DNA of 64,000 nt from assembly GCA_009695195.1 (NCBI GenBank), contig SIBJ01000005.1, positions 1 to 64,000 of the forward strand, in the 5' to 3' direction. The position numbers and the translations under genes were made by a program. A model generated the notes under the pieces. That model was given only the letters and a program-made list of their open reading frames with translations, made no database searches and was not told the origin of the DNA. The first letter of the stretch is position 1. Every line of letters begins with the position of its first letter. This DNA comes from Pedosphaera sp. GTDB lineage: Bacteria; Verrucomicrobiota; Verrucomicrobiia; Limisphaerales; JADLHS01. Shown piece by piece: positions 9,088 through 17,215 of this stretch.

Positions 9088-10284
9088 ATGAAAAAATTCG
9101 ACAGCATCGAGTCCGTCATCGCCGACGTCCGTAAAGGGAAAATGGTCATTGTGGTGGATGACGCGGACCGCGAGAACGAAGGCGATCTCATCATGGCGGC
9201 GCAACACGTCACCCCGACGGCGATCAATTTCATGGCCAAGCACGGGCGCGGTTTGATCTGCGTGCCGACGACAAGCGAGCGGCTGCAACAGCTCGGTATC
9301 GGCCGGATGGTGAAGGAGAATCGCGAGGTGTTCACCACGGATTTTCAGGTGAGCGTGGACGCGGCGCGAGGCATCAGCACCGGCATTAGCGCCGCGGATC
9401 GGGCGAAGACCATCGCGATCATGGCGTCGCCGACGGCGGTGACGAACGATCTCGTGCAGCCGGGCCATGTGTTTCCGTTACGCGCGAAAGCCGGCGGCGT
9501 GTTGCAACGCGCGGGGCACACCGAGGCGGCGGTGGATTTGACGGTGCTCGCCGGCTGCCGGCCCATCGGCGTGATCTGCGAAATCATGAACGACGACGGC
9601 ACGATGGCACGGCTGCCGGAGTTGTTGAAGTTTGCGAAACGTCATCGAGTTAAAATTTGCACGATGGCGAATCTCATCGAGTATCGGCGCACGCGGGAGA
9701 AATTGGTGGAGCGCGTGGAAGCCGTGAAGATGCCGACGGAATACGGCGAGTTTGATCTGTATCTCTACCGTTCGAAGCTCGACAACCAGCATCACCTCGC
9801 GCTGGTTCACGGCGACGTGGCGGGCAAGGCCGGCGTGCTGGTGCGCGTTCACAGCGAGTGTCTGACGGGCGACGTGTTCGGCTCGCGCCGGTGCGATTGC
9901 GGTTCGCAACTGCATCAAGCCATGCGGCAGGTCGCGGCGGCGGGGCGCGGCGTGATCGTTTACATGCGGCAGGAAGGGCGCGGCATCGGGCTGGCGCCGA
10001 AGATCAAGGCTTACAAATTGCAGGAGCAAGGATTGGACACGGTCGAGGCGAATGAGAAACTCGGCTTCAAGATGGACCTGCGCGAATACGGGTTGGGCGC
10101 GCAAATTCTCGTGGACCTCGGGCTGCGAAAGATCCGTTTGCTCACGAACAACCCGCGAAAAATTGTCGGGCTGGATGGCTACGGTCTGGAGATCGTCGAG
10201 CAGGTGCCGATCAAGACGAAACCGAATCCGCACAATGCACGGTACTTGAAAGCGAAGCGGGAGAAGATGGGGCACCTCCTCTGA
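9088..10284 (+). CDS. ribBA: Bifunctional riboflavin enzyme RibBA
   Basis: This enzyme makes 3,4-dihydroxy-2-butanone 4-phosphate from ribulose 5-phosphate (RibB, residues 1-200) and opens the GTP ring (RibA, GTP cyclohydrolase II, residues about 205-398). Both are first steps of riboflavin synthesis. The RibB part has VIVVDDADRENEGDLI and RAGHTEAAVDL. The RibA part has the zinc-binding C-x10-C-x-C motif in SECLTGDVFGSRRCDCG and the GTP-binding RQEGRGIGL. The 398-residue length is standard. ribH follows 45 nt downstream. I find no FMN riboswitch upstream, which is notable for a rib operon. Confidence 0.97.
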   Translation: MKKFDSIESVIADVRKGKMVIVVDDADRENEGDLIMAAQHVTPTAINFMAKHGRGLICVPTTSERLQQLGIGRMVKENREVFTTDFQVSVDAARGISTGISAADRAKTIAIMASPTAVTNDLVQPGHVFPLRAKAGGVLQRAGHTEAAVDLTVLAGCRPIGVICEIMNDDGTMARLPELLKFAKRHRVKICTMANLIEYRRTREKLVERVEAVKMPTEYGEFDLYLYRSKLDNQHHLALVHGDVAGKAGVLVRVHSECLTGDVFGSRRCDCGSQLHQAMRQVAAAGRGVIVYMRQEGRGIGLAPKIKAYKLQEQGLDTVEANEKLGFKMDLREYGLGAQILVDLGLRKIRLLTNNPRKIVGLDGYGLEIVEQVPIKTKPNPHNARYLKAKREKMGHLL

Positions 10285-10286
10285 AT

Positions 10287-10319
10287 TTATGATTTCCGAT
10301 TTCCGATTTACGATTGGGA
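10287..10319. repeat. Heptamer tandem repeat between ribBA and ribH (family A)
   Basis: Four degenerate copies of the 7-mer GATTTCC (last copies GATTTAC and GATTGGG) fill most of the short ribBA-ribH gap. Single arm only. Confidence 0.7.
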
Positions 10320-10329
10320 AGGGTTTCAA

Positions 10330-10824
10330 ATGTTGAAGCGAATAAAAACCGCCGGAAGTTTTTCTGCGAATGGCACGTTCGCCATCGTCGCATCGAAATA
10401 CAACGCGCGGTTCGTGGACTCGATGGTGCGCGCGGCGACGGCGGAATTGAAACGAGCCGGCGCAAAGGTTCGCATCGTGCGCGTGCCGGGAGCGTTTGAG
10501 ATTCCCGCCGTGGCCGCGAAGCTCGCGGACTCAACTCTCAGCTCTCAACTCTCAACTCGTCCCTCCGCCATCATCTGCCTCGGGGTTATTTTTCAGGGAC
10601 AGACGAGCCACGCGCAACACATCGGTTGGGGAGTGACCCACGCGCTGGCGCAGATTCAAATCCTGCACCGGCTGCCGGTGATCCACGGCGTGTTCGTTTT
10701 TGAAAAACAGGAGCACGCCCGCGTCCGTTGCCTGGGCCGCAAGCACAATCGCGGTCGCGAGGCGGCGCACACCGCGCTGGCAATGGCGAAAATCATGGCG
10801 GGGCTTGAACCGCGGACGTTTTGA
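10330..10824 (+). CDS. ribH: 6,7-dimethyl-8-ribityllumazine synthase
   Basis: This enzyme condenses the RibA and RibB branch products to lumazine, the penultimate step of riboflavin synthesis. The 164 residues include FAIVASKYNARFVDSMVRAA, the VPGAFEIP substrate loop, and GVIFQGQTSH with the catalytic His. NRGREAAHTALAM lies near the C-terminus. Residues about 67-77 (STLSSQLSTRP) are encoded by a 7-bp tandem repeat and have no counterpart in typical enzymes. They sit in a loop before the central beta strand, so activity may be retained. Co-directional with ribBA. Confidence 0.95.
   Translation: MLKRIKTAGSFSANGTFAIVASKYNARFVDSMVRAATAELKRAGAKVRIVRVPGAFEIPAVAAKLADSTLSSQLSTRPSAIICLGVIFQGQTSHAQHIGWGVTHALAQIQILHRLPVIHGVFVFEKQEHARVRCLGRKHNRGREAAHTALAMAKIMAGLEPRTF
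10528..10560. repeat. Heptamer repeat inside ribH (family A)
   Basis: Tandem copies of the 7-mer CTCTCAA (CTCTCAG, CTCTCAA, CTCTCAA, CTCG) lie in frame in ribH and add about 11 residues. Confidence 0.75.
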
Positions 10825-10950
10825 AGCGGCGGGGATTAGCCGGCGTCAAAGGCATAATGAGCGGCGTTGAAAGAATGAATGCAGTATTGCCCCGCGGGTG
10901 CCGGGCTGATAAGTTCGCGTCCGTTTTTCGATCCCAAAAATAAAAAAAAT

Positions 10951-11682
10951 ATGAAACTGAATCAAACTCTCGCCCTCGTCGCCGGCTTTGCCGCCGCGCT
11001 GCAACTGGCGACCGCAGGCAACATCACCGGCAAGGTCACGCTCAAGGGCACACCGACGCCGGATAGAGACATCTCTGACGACATGAAAACGGACTCCAAC
11101 TGCGGCAAGCTGCACACCGAACCGGTCAAGATCCGCTACTGCATCGTGGGCGAGGGCGGCGCGCTGGCCGACACCGTCGTGATGCTGAAGAGCGTTCCCG
11201 GCGCGAAATCCACGGGCGCTTCGGCGGCTCCGCTGGTTATGGATCAGAAAGGCTGTGAGTACGTTCCCTACGTGGCGGTGGCACAGACCGGCCAAAAAAT
11301 CGTTGTGAAGAATTCCGACCCGACGCTCCACAACGTCCATCCCAGCCCGGTCAATACGACGGGTGGAAACAAGGAAGACAACAAGGCCCAAGCCTCGGGC
11401 GCGGCGGACCTGACGTTCGAGTTTCCCGCCGCCGAGAACTTCCTCAAATTCGTGTGTAATGTGCATCCGTGGATGTTCGCCTATATCACAGTGACGGATC
11501 ATCCTTACGTCGCGGTGACGGGCAAAGACGGCACGTTCACCATCAAGGACGTTCCCGCCGGCAAATACACGCTCGTGGCGATGCACCGTAAAGCCGCTGC
11601 AACCGGCGTCGAGAAGGAAATTGAAGTTACTGCGGCTGGCGCGAAGGCGGACTTCGAGTTGACCATGCCGGGGGCCAAGTAA
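10951..11682 (+). CDS. Secreted cupredoxin-like protein with a carboxypeptidase-regulatory-like tail
   Basis: A 243-residue exported protein with a signal peptide (residues 1-22). Residues about 100-185 look like a cupredoxin: H127 in TLHNVHP, then C169-x2-H172-x2-M175 in VCNVHPWM. This is the His-Cys-His-Met ligand set of blue type 1 copper sites. Residues about 190-240 (GKDGTFTIKDVPAGKYTLV) match a CarboxypepD_reg-like beta sandwich. It may be a small electron carrier or copper carrier for the oxidase genes downstream; that role is inferred from context. The ATG at 10951 is chosen because the signal peptide starts there. A strong terminator follows. Confidence 0.8.
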   Translation: MKLNQTLALVAGFAAALQLATAGNITGKVTLKGTPTPDRDISDDMKTDSNCGKLHTEPVKIRYCIVGEGGALADTVVMLKSVPGAKSTGASAAPLVMDQKGCEYVPYVAVAQTGQKIVVKNSDPTLHNVHPSPVNTTGGNKEDNKAQASGAADLTFEFPAAENFLKFVCNVHPWMFAYITVTDHPYVAVTGKDGTFTIKDVPAGKYTLVAMHRKAAATGVEKEIEVTAAGAKADFELTMPGAK

Positions 11683-11699
11683 CCGGGAAATTTTTCAGG

Positions 11700-11742
11700 A
11701 AACCGCTGCGGTTGGGAAGCGCCGCAGCGGTTTTGCTTTTTT
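11700..11742 (+). terminator. Rho-independent terminator
   Basis: The 12-bp perfect stem AAACCGCTGCGG / CCGCAGCGGTTT with a 10-nt loop is followed by TGCTTTTTT. It lies 18 nt after the cupredoxin-like gene and separates its transcript from ctaA. Confidence 0.92.
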
Positions 11743-11745
11743 GTC

Positions 11746-11829
11746 ATGGAAACATCCAACATCCAATGGGCGCGGCCGGTGTTCGTTGGGCGTTGGATGT
11801 TGGATGTTGGATGTTGGATGTTCTTCAAT
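11746..11829. repeat. Heptamer inverted-repeat element (family A, copy 3)
   Basis: The left arm AACATCCAACATCCAA (about 11750-11766) opposes four tandem TTGGATG units (about 11792-11821). It lies between the terminator and the ctaA start codon. Confidence 0.85.
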
Positions 11830-11837
11830 TCCCAACC

Positions 11838-12974
11838 ATGAACCGGTCTTCCGTCAACCACATCTGGCTGCATCGCTTTGCCGTGTTCACGGCGCTGGCG
11901 ACGCTGGCACTGCTCGCCGTCGGCGGCGTGGTGACGAGCAAGGGCGTGGGCATGGCGGTGCCGGACTGGCCGAACACCTATGGCTACAACATGTTTTTGT
12001 TTCCACCGTCGAAATGGGTCGGGGGAATTTTTTATGAACACACGCACCGGCTCGTGGCGTCGGGCGTCGGTTTGCTGACGACGATTCTGGCGGTGTGGCT
12101 GTGGATTGTGGAATCGCGGCGCTGGCTGCGGTGGCTGGGGGTGATTGCGTTTTTTGCCGTCGTGCTGCAAGGCGTGCTCGGCGGACTGCGCGTGGTGTTG
12201 TTCAAGGATGAGATCGGAATTTTTCACGCGACGCTGGCGCAGTTGTTCTTTGCGCTGGTCTGCGCGATGGCGGTGTTCACGAGCCGCCGCTGGACGGAGC
12301 GCCGAGCACCGTCTCGGCTCGTTTCTGAAAACACAAACCATCGAGCCGAGGCGGTGCTCGGCGCTCCGGTGCGGCGGCTGGTGCTCGCGACGACGGTTTT
12401 GATTTTCCTGCAACTGGTTCTCGGCGCGACGATGCGGCATCAGCACGCCGGGCTGGCGATCTCGGATTTTCCGCTCGCGCACGGCAAGCTCTGGCCCGCG
12501 ACGGATGCGGCTTCCGTTGCGCGATACAACTCGAACCGCGCCGAGGTGACGGGGGCGAACCCAATCACTTCGGTTCAAATCGTTTTGCAAATGGCGCATC
12601 GGTTGATGGCGCTGGTGATTTTGGTTTGTGTCAGCGTACTCGCGTGGCGGGTTCGGAGTTCCGGAGCGCCGAGCAACGCCTCGGCCCGAAGCAAAAACGG
12701 ATCGCAACGAGCCGAGACGGTGCTCGGCGCTCCGTTGCGTCGGCTCGCTTTCGGCTGGCTGGCGCTGATTTTCACGCAAATCGCCCTCGGCGCGTGGACG
12801 ATCTGGTCCAACAAAGCGGCGGACGTGGCCACGGCGCACGTTTTGGTGGGCGCACTTTCGCTCGTGACAGGCGTGCTCGGTTGCCTTATTTGTTTCCGCC
12901 GTTCTCCACAGGACGAACGGTCACCGGTGGCCGCCTTTTCAGAAACGGCCCCGGTCCATGGGGTTTCGGTCTGA
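11838..12974 (+). CDS. ctaA: Heme A synthase (CtaA/COX15)
   Basis: An integral membrane enzyme that oxidises the C8 methyl of heme O to make heme A for the oxidase encoded downstream. The 378 residues show eight hydrophobic segments. Family motifs include MAVPDWPNTYG, YEHTHRLVASGVGL (heme-ligand His pair), GVLGGLRV, a second RHQHAGLAISDFPL block and MAHRLMALVIL. Two 71-72 nt palindromic repeats (12296-12367 and 12663-12733) are inserted in frame and encode about 24 residues each, both ending in RAExVLGAP. They fall in loops between helices. The ATG at 11838 follows a repeat arm. Confidence 0.92.
   Translation: MNRSSVNHIWLHRFAVFTALATLALLAVGGVVTSKGVGMAVPDWPNTYGYNMFLFPPSKWVGGIFYEHTHRLVASGVGLLTTILAVWLWIVESRRWLRWLGVIAFFAVVLQGVLGGLRVVLFKDEIGIFHATLAQLFFALVCAMAVFTSRRWTERRAPSRLVSENTNHRAEAVLGAPVRRLVLATTVLIFLQLVLGATMRHQHAGLAISDFPLAHGKLWPATDAASVARYNSNRAEVTGANPITSVQIVLQMAHRLMALVILVCVSVLAWRVRSSGAPSNASARSKNGSQRAETVLGAPLRRLAFGWLALIFTQIALGAWTIWSNKAADVATAHVLVGALSLVTGVLGCLICFRRSPQDERSPVAAFSETAPVHGVSV
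12296..12367. repeat. Palindromic element (family B, copy 1) inside ctaA
   Basis: Arms beginning GGAGCGCCGAGCACCG and ending CGGTGCTCGGCGCTCC pair over about 26 bp with a single G-U wobble. The central loop is about 20 nt. The length is 72 nt, so the reading frame is preserved. Confidence 0.92.
12663..12733. repeat. Palindromic element (family B, copy 2) inside ctaA
   Basis: Same arms as the copy at 12296, with two mismatches in the 23-bp stem. It lies in frame in ctaA and encodes GAPSNASARSKNGSQRAETV, immediately before LGAP. Confidence 0.9.
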
Positions 12975-12983
12975 GATTTTTTG

Positions 12984-13886
12984 ATGAACGCAACAACACA
13001 AAACATTGCCGCCGTCGCGACGCCGGCGAAGGGCTGGTTCGCCGTCTATGCCGACCTCGTGAAGGCGCGGCTCACTTTGCTGGTGTTGCTGACAACGCTC
13101 GTGGGATTTTACGTCGGCGGGCGCGGGGCGATGGATTATTGGCTGATGTTCCATGCGCTGTTCGGCACGGCGCTGGTGGCGAGCGGTGCGGCGGCTTTGA
13201 ACCAATTGCTCGAACGCGAATACGACGCGCGGATGCGGCGCACGGCCAGTCGCCCGCTGCCCTCGGGCCGGTTGCAACCGGTGACGGTGATGCTGTTTGG
13301 CGGCGTGTGCGCGCTGGTGGGGACGATTTATCTCGCGCTGCTGGTGAATCCGCTGACGAGCGTGCTCGGCGCGGTTTCGCTGGTGAGCTATCTGTTCATC
13401 TACACGCCGCTGAAACGGCTGACGTGGCTCAACACCGCTGTGGGCGCGATTCCCGGCGCGTTGCCGCCGCTGATGGGCTGGGCCGCGGCGCGCGGAGAAT
13501 TGAGCGCGAGCGGCTGGGCGCTGTTCGCCATCCTCGCGTTCTGGCAAATGCCGCATTTCTTCGCCATCGCCTGGATTTACAAGGACGAATACGCGAAGGC
13601 CGGCTTTCAAATGTTGCCCGCCGTGGACCCGGACGGCAGCCGGACGGCGCGACAAGCGGTGAGCCACACGCTCGGGCTGTTGCCGATCAGTTTGTGTCCG
13701 TTCGTGCTGCATCTCGCCGGGCCGGTTTATCTGGTGGGCGCGCTGGTGCTGGGGGCGGGGTATCTGTGGTACGCGATTCAATTCGCGAAACAATTGAACG
13801 TGCCGAGCGCCAGGAAACTTTTCTTCGCTTCGATCATTTATCTGCCGTTGCTCCTGACCGTTTTGGTTTTGGACAAGCGGCATTGA
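12984..13886 (+). CDS. ctaB: Protoheme IX farnesyltransferase (CtaB/COX10)
   Basis: A membrane prenyltransferase that converts heme B to heme O, the substrate of CtaA. The 300 residues have many hydrophobic helices. The first prenyl-diphosphate motif is NQLLEREYDARMRRTASRPL, with Glu in place of the first Asp, a variant I believe occurs in homologs. The second loop contains AIAWIYKDEYAKAGFQMLP. The gene starts 9 nt after ctaA. The ATG at 12984 is preferred over an in-frame TTG just upstream. Confidence 0.95.
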   Translation: MNATTQNIAAVATPAKGWFAVYADLVKARLTLLVLLTTLVGFYVGGRGAMDYWLMFHALFGTALVASGAAALNQLLEREYDARMRRTASRPLPSGRLQPVTVMLFGGVCALVGTIYLALLVNPLTSVLGAVSLVSYLFIYTPLKRLTWLNTAVGAIPGALPPLMGWAAARGELSASGWALFAILAFWQMPHFFAIAWIYKDEYAKAGFQMLPAVDPDGSRTARQAVSHTLGLLPISLCPFVLHLAGPVYLVGALVLGAGYLWYAIQFAKQLNVPSARKLFFASIIYLPLLLTVLVLDKRH

Positions 13887-13899
13887 GACGAATCGGAAA

Positions 13900-13928
13900 T
13901 TGACACGCAGCGGAAACGCCCGTTTACT
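13900..13928 (+). promoter_or_regulatory. Sigma-70-like promoter for the oxidase operon
   Basis: TTGACA (13900-13905), a 17-nt spacer and TTTACT (13923-13928) lie in the 109-nt gap between ctaB and ctaD. The predicted start near 13935 would leave a leader of about 60 nt. The -35 is perfect; the -10 is partial. Confidence 0.55.
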
Positions 13929-13995
13929 CTCGCGCTTTAGTTTCCGGGCGAGACGGTTGGATTTCGGTGAATTAACAGACTAAAACTCGAAAAAC

Positions 13996-15801
13996 ATGCA
14001 GGCAACAACTCATACCGCGCCGCACGTCGGCGACCACAAGCCCCATCACGAGGAGCCGGGCTTCTGGAGCAAATACATTTTTTCGACCGACCACAAAATC
14101 ATCGGCATCCAGTACGGCGTCACGGCGCTGGCTTTCCTGCTGTTTGGATTCTGCCTGATGTTGTGCATGCGCTGGCAGATCGCGCATCCGAACCAGGTGG
14201 TGCCGCTCGTGGGTCCGTTGCTCGACAAGTTTCTCGAAGACGGCAAAGGCGGAATCATGACGGCGAATCTCTACAATTCCTTCGGCGCGATGCACGGGAC
14301 GATCATGGTGTTCCTCGCGATCGTACCGCTGGCGTTCGCCGCGTTCGGCAACTACGTCGTGCCGCTGCAAATCGGCGCGCCCGACATGGCGTTTCCGCGC
14401 GTGAACATGGCCAGCTACCAGTTCTACGTGCTGGGCGGCATCGTGATGTTCGTGAGCTTCTTCATTCCGGGCGGCGCGGCGCAGGCGGGGTGGACGTCGT
14501 ATTCGCCGCTGGCCACTTCGATTGCCACGCACGGGCAGGCCTTCTGGCTGATCGGCATGGTTTGCTTGATCAACTCCTCGCTGCTGGGCGCGGTGAATTT
14601 CATCGCCACCATCATCCAGCTTCGCGCGCCGGGCATGACGTGGATGCGGCTACCGTTTTTCGTCTGGGCGCAATTCGTCACGGCGTTTCTGTTGCTGCTG
14701 GCGTTTCCGCCGCTGGAAGCCGCCGGCGTGATGCAGCTCGCGGACAATCTGCTCGGCACGAGTTTCTTCCTGCCGACGGGTCTCGCGGTGGGCGGCAAGT
14801 TGGCGGACATCAGCGGCGGCGGCAGTCCGTTGCTTTGGCAGCACTTGTTCTGGTTTCTCGGTCATCCTGAAGTTTACGTGTTGATTCTGCCGGGCATGGG
14901 CATCGTCGCCGAGGTGATCGCCAACAACACCCGCAAGCCGCTCTGGGGTTACAAGTCGCTGGTGTATTCGGTCCTCGCCATCGGCTTCCTCTCGTTCATC
15001 GTCTGGGCGCACCACATGTATCTCACCGGCATGGGCACGAAGATTTCCGCGTTCTTCCAGACGACGACGATGATCATTTCGATTCCGTCGGTGATCATTC
15101 TGACGTGCCTGTTCATTTCGCTCTGGGGTGGCTCGATCCGCTTCAATACGCCGATGCTCTTCGCGCTGGCGTTCCTGCCGATGTTCGGCATCGGCGGCCT
15201 GACCGGATTGCCGCTGGGCTTCGCGGCGGCGGACCTGCACCTGCATGACACTTACTACGTCATCGCGCACTTCCATTACGTCGTGGCGCCGGGAACGATC
15301 TTTGCGCTGTTCGCGGGAATTTATTATTGGTTCCCAAAGATGACCGGGCGGATGATGAATGAGTTCTGGGGCAAGGTGCATTTCTGGGGCTCGTTCATTT
15401 TCATGAACGTGGTATTCCAGCCGATGTTTTTCCAGGGCATGCAAGGCATGATCCGGCGCATGGCCGACGGCGGCCTGAATTATACCTCGGCGCTGCATCC
15501 CGAAACGATTGGCGGCTTGAGCCAGACCATGATGAGCCTGCACACGGTCATTCTCTGGGGCGCGGTCGGGCTGGGCCTCTGCCAGATTCCTTTCATCATC
15601 AATGTTTTTGCGAGCATGAAATCCGGCCGGAAGATCACCAGCGACAACCCGTGGAATGCCACCACGCTCGAATGGCAGACGCCCACACCGCCGCCGCACG
15701 GCAATTTCGAGCATGCCCCGACCATCCATCGCGACCCCTACGACTACAGCGTGCCCGGCGCGGCGCAGGACTTTACTCCGCAGAATCAGGCCAAACCGTA
15801 A
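13996..15801 (+). CDS. ctaD: Cytochrome c oxidase subunit I (heme-copper oxidase, A type)
   Basis: The catalytic subunit, carrying the low-spin heme and the heme-CuB site where O2 is reduced and protons are pumped. Of 601 residues, ligands seen include H100 (GAMHGT), the CuB motif GHPEVY (H290, E292, Y294, whose Tyr crosslinks to His), H339-H340 (AHHMY), and H425/H427 (IAHFHYVV). E292 in HPEVY fits the A1-type proton-path arrangement. The His-rich N-terminus (residues 6-19) is unusual. No subunit III is fused. A promoter-like sequence lies just upstream, and subunit III follows 11 nt after the stop. Confidence 0.97.
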   Translation: MQATTHTAPHVGDHKPHHEEPGFWSKYIFSTDHKIIGIQYGVTALAFLLFGFCLMLCMRWQIAHPNQVVPLVGPLLDKFLEDGKGGIMTANLYNSFGAMHGTIMVFLAIVPLAFAAFGNYVVPLQIGAPDMAFPRVNMASYQFYVLGGIVMFVSFFIPGGAAQAGWTSYSPLATSIATHGQAFWLIGMVCLINSSLLGAVNFIATIIQLRAPGMTWMRLPFFVWAQFVTAFLLLLAFPPLEAAGVMQLADNLLGTSFFLPTGLAVGGKLADISGGGSPLLWQHLFWFLGHPEVYVLILPGMGIVAEVIANNTRKPLWGYKSLVYSVLAIGFLSFIVWAHHMYLTGMGTKISAFFQTTTMIISIPSVIILTCLFISLWGGSIRFNTPMLFALAFLPMFGIGGLTGLPLGFAAADLHLHDTYYVIAHFHYVVAPGTIFALFAGIYYWFPKMTGRMMNEFWGKVHFWGSFIFMNVVFQPMFFQGMQGMIRRMADGGLNYTSALHPETIGGLSQTMMSLHTVILWGAVGLGLCQIPFIINVFASMKSGRKITSDNPWNATTLEWQTPTPPPHGNFEHAPTIHRDPYDYSVPGAAQDFTPQNQAKP

Positions 15802-15812
15802 CCCACCAATTC

Positions 15813-16679
15813 ATGGACATCCCCTACACAGTTCAAACGCGTCCGGACACCGGCATCTACAACGCGAAGGTCGGCGTCTGGCTGTTCCTCGCGTCCGAAG
15901 TGATGTTGTTCGGCGCGCTGTTCTCCTCGTACATCCTGTTGCGCGTCGGCGCGGCGACGGGCACCTGGCCGCACGGCCTGCTGAACATTCCCATCGGCAC
16001 CTTCAACACCGCGGTGCTCATCACCTCGTCGGTCACGGTCGTGCTCTCGTGGGCCTCGCTCAAGCTGGGCAACTTCGGCCGCTACAAATTATACCAGGCC
16101 ATCACCCTCCTCTGCGCGCTCGGCTTTCTCGGCATCAAGTCCTATGAGTATCGCGAGAAGTTCAGCCACTACGAAGTCTGGTTGAAGACCCCCGTGATCG
16201 TGAAGCACGGCACCGAAGAGATCAAAGTTGACCGCCTGCTCGGCCACATTGAACACGACGGCCACCACCCCTTCTTCTGGACCACCCAGACGCTCACCGA
16301 CAAAAAAGTCGCTTCCTTCAAGCTCCTGCCCGACCCGGTCCACTACACGATGACCTCGAAGGAAATGGCCCACGCCCGCGCCGAGGCCGCCGGCAAGCCG
16401 CACGAGGAAATCGAGATCAAGTCCGCCGACGTGAAACGTCTCTCCGCCTTCGTGCCGGGGCACAGCACTTATTTCGCGGTTTATTTCACGCTCACAGCGC
16501 TGCACGCGTTGCACGTGCTGTGCGGGGCCGCGGTCATCTTCTACATCTGGGGGCCGGGCGCCAAGATGTGGCAGACCGATCCCGAGCGTTACATCAACCG
16601 CGTCGAAATCTCCGGCCTGTTCTGGCACTTCGTTGACCTGGTCTGGATTTTCCTGTTCCCCGTCCTATACTTGCTGTGA
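15813..16679 (+). CDS. ctaE: Cytochrome c oxidase subunit III
   Basis: A membrane subunit that stabilises subunit I. The 288 residues have the family core: KVGVWLFLASEVMLFGALFS near residue 20 and SGLFWHFVDLVWIFLFPVLY at the end. Residues about 115-210 form a long hydrophilic insertion rich in His, Lys and Glu (HIEHDGHHPFFW, EMAHARAEAAGKPHEE) between membrane segments. The ATG at 15813 follows the ctaD stop; the longer reading frame upstream overlaps ctaD and is not needed. Confidence 0.93.
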   Translation: MDIPYTVQTRPDTGIYNAKVGVWLFLASEVMLFGALFSSYILLRVGAATGTWPHGLLNIPIGTFNTAVLITSSVTVVLSWASLKLGNFGRYKLYQAITLLCALGFLGIKSYEYREKFSHYEVWLKTPVIVKHGTEEIKVDRLLGHIEHDGHHPFFWTTQTLTDKKVASFKLLPDPVHYTMTSKEMAHARAEAAGKPHEEIEIKSADVKRLSAFVPGHSTYFAVYFTLTALHALHVLCGAAVIFYIWGPGAKMWQTDPERYINRVEISGLFWHFVDLVWIFLFPVLYLL

Positions 16680-16683
16680 TTTT

Positions 16684-17004
16684 ATGAGCGACCACTCCTC
16701 TCCCGAAGCCATTGCGAAGCACGTCAAAGTGTACATCACGGTCTTCGTCGCGCTGCTCGTCGGCACGGTCGTGACCGTGGGGTTGAACTACCTCCACTTC
16801 GACAACCTCGTGCTGACCGTGTCCATCGCGCTGTTCGTCGCCATCATCAAGGCCTCGCTCGTCGCCTGCTACTTCATGCACCTGATCTCCGAGAAGAAAA
16901 TGATTTACCTCATCCTCGGCGTCACCGCTTTCTTCTTTGTCAGCCTGATGTTCATCACGCTCGGCGCGTACAGCGATTTCCCGGCCCTCACCACCACCCA
17001 CTGA
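16684..17004 (+). CDS. ctaF: Cytochrome c oxidase subunit IV family protein
   Basis: A 106-residue protein with three membrane segments (YITVFVALLVGTVVTVGL; LTVSIALFVAIIKASLVACY; YLILGVTAFFFVSLMFITL). The motif IIKASLVACYFMHL is the hallmark of bacterial oxidase subunit IV. This small subunit aids assembly. It starts 4 nt after ctaE and is 4 nt before the next gene. Confidence 0.9.
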   Translation: MSDHSSPEAIAKHVKVYITVFVALLVGTVVTVGLNYLHFDNLVLTVSIALFVAIIKASLVACYFMHLISEKKMIYLILGVTAFFFVSLMFITLGAYSDFPALTTTH

Positions 17005-17008
17005 GTTT

Positions 17009-17215
17009 ATGTCCCTCAAAGCCTTTCACGTCATCTTCATCACCGCCGCGAGCATCCTGGCGTTTGCCTTCGGTGTCTGGATGATTCGCGCCTACCGGGC
17101 GGAAGGCGTGACGAGTGATCTGGTTTACGGCATCGCGTCACTCCTGGCGGGCGTGGGCCTGCTGGTGTACGAGGGGTTCTTTTTGAAGAAACTCAAGAAC
17201 GTGAGCTATCTGTGA
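17009..17215 (+). CDS. Small membrane protein of the oxidase operon, unknown function
   Basis: A 68-residue protein with two predicted helices (about residues 7-27 and 38-58) and a basic C-terminus (FFLKKLKNVSYL). Tight packing with ctaF (4-nt gap) and overlap with the next start codon (TGATG) indicate co-translation. It is plausibly an oxidase accessory subunit. I recognise no family. Confidence 0.7.
   Translation: MSLKAFHVIFITAASILAFAFGVWMIRAYRAEGVTSDLVYGIASLLAGVGLLVYEGFFLKKLKNVSYL

Noticed and set aside
11750-11825. A possible CRISPR array in the TTGGATG tracts
   Set aside because: The unit is 7 bp with no spacers and no cas genes are in the window.
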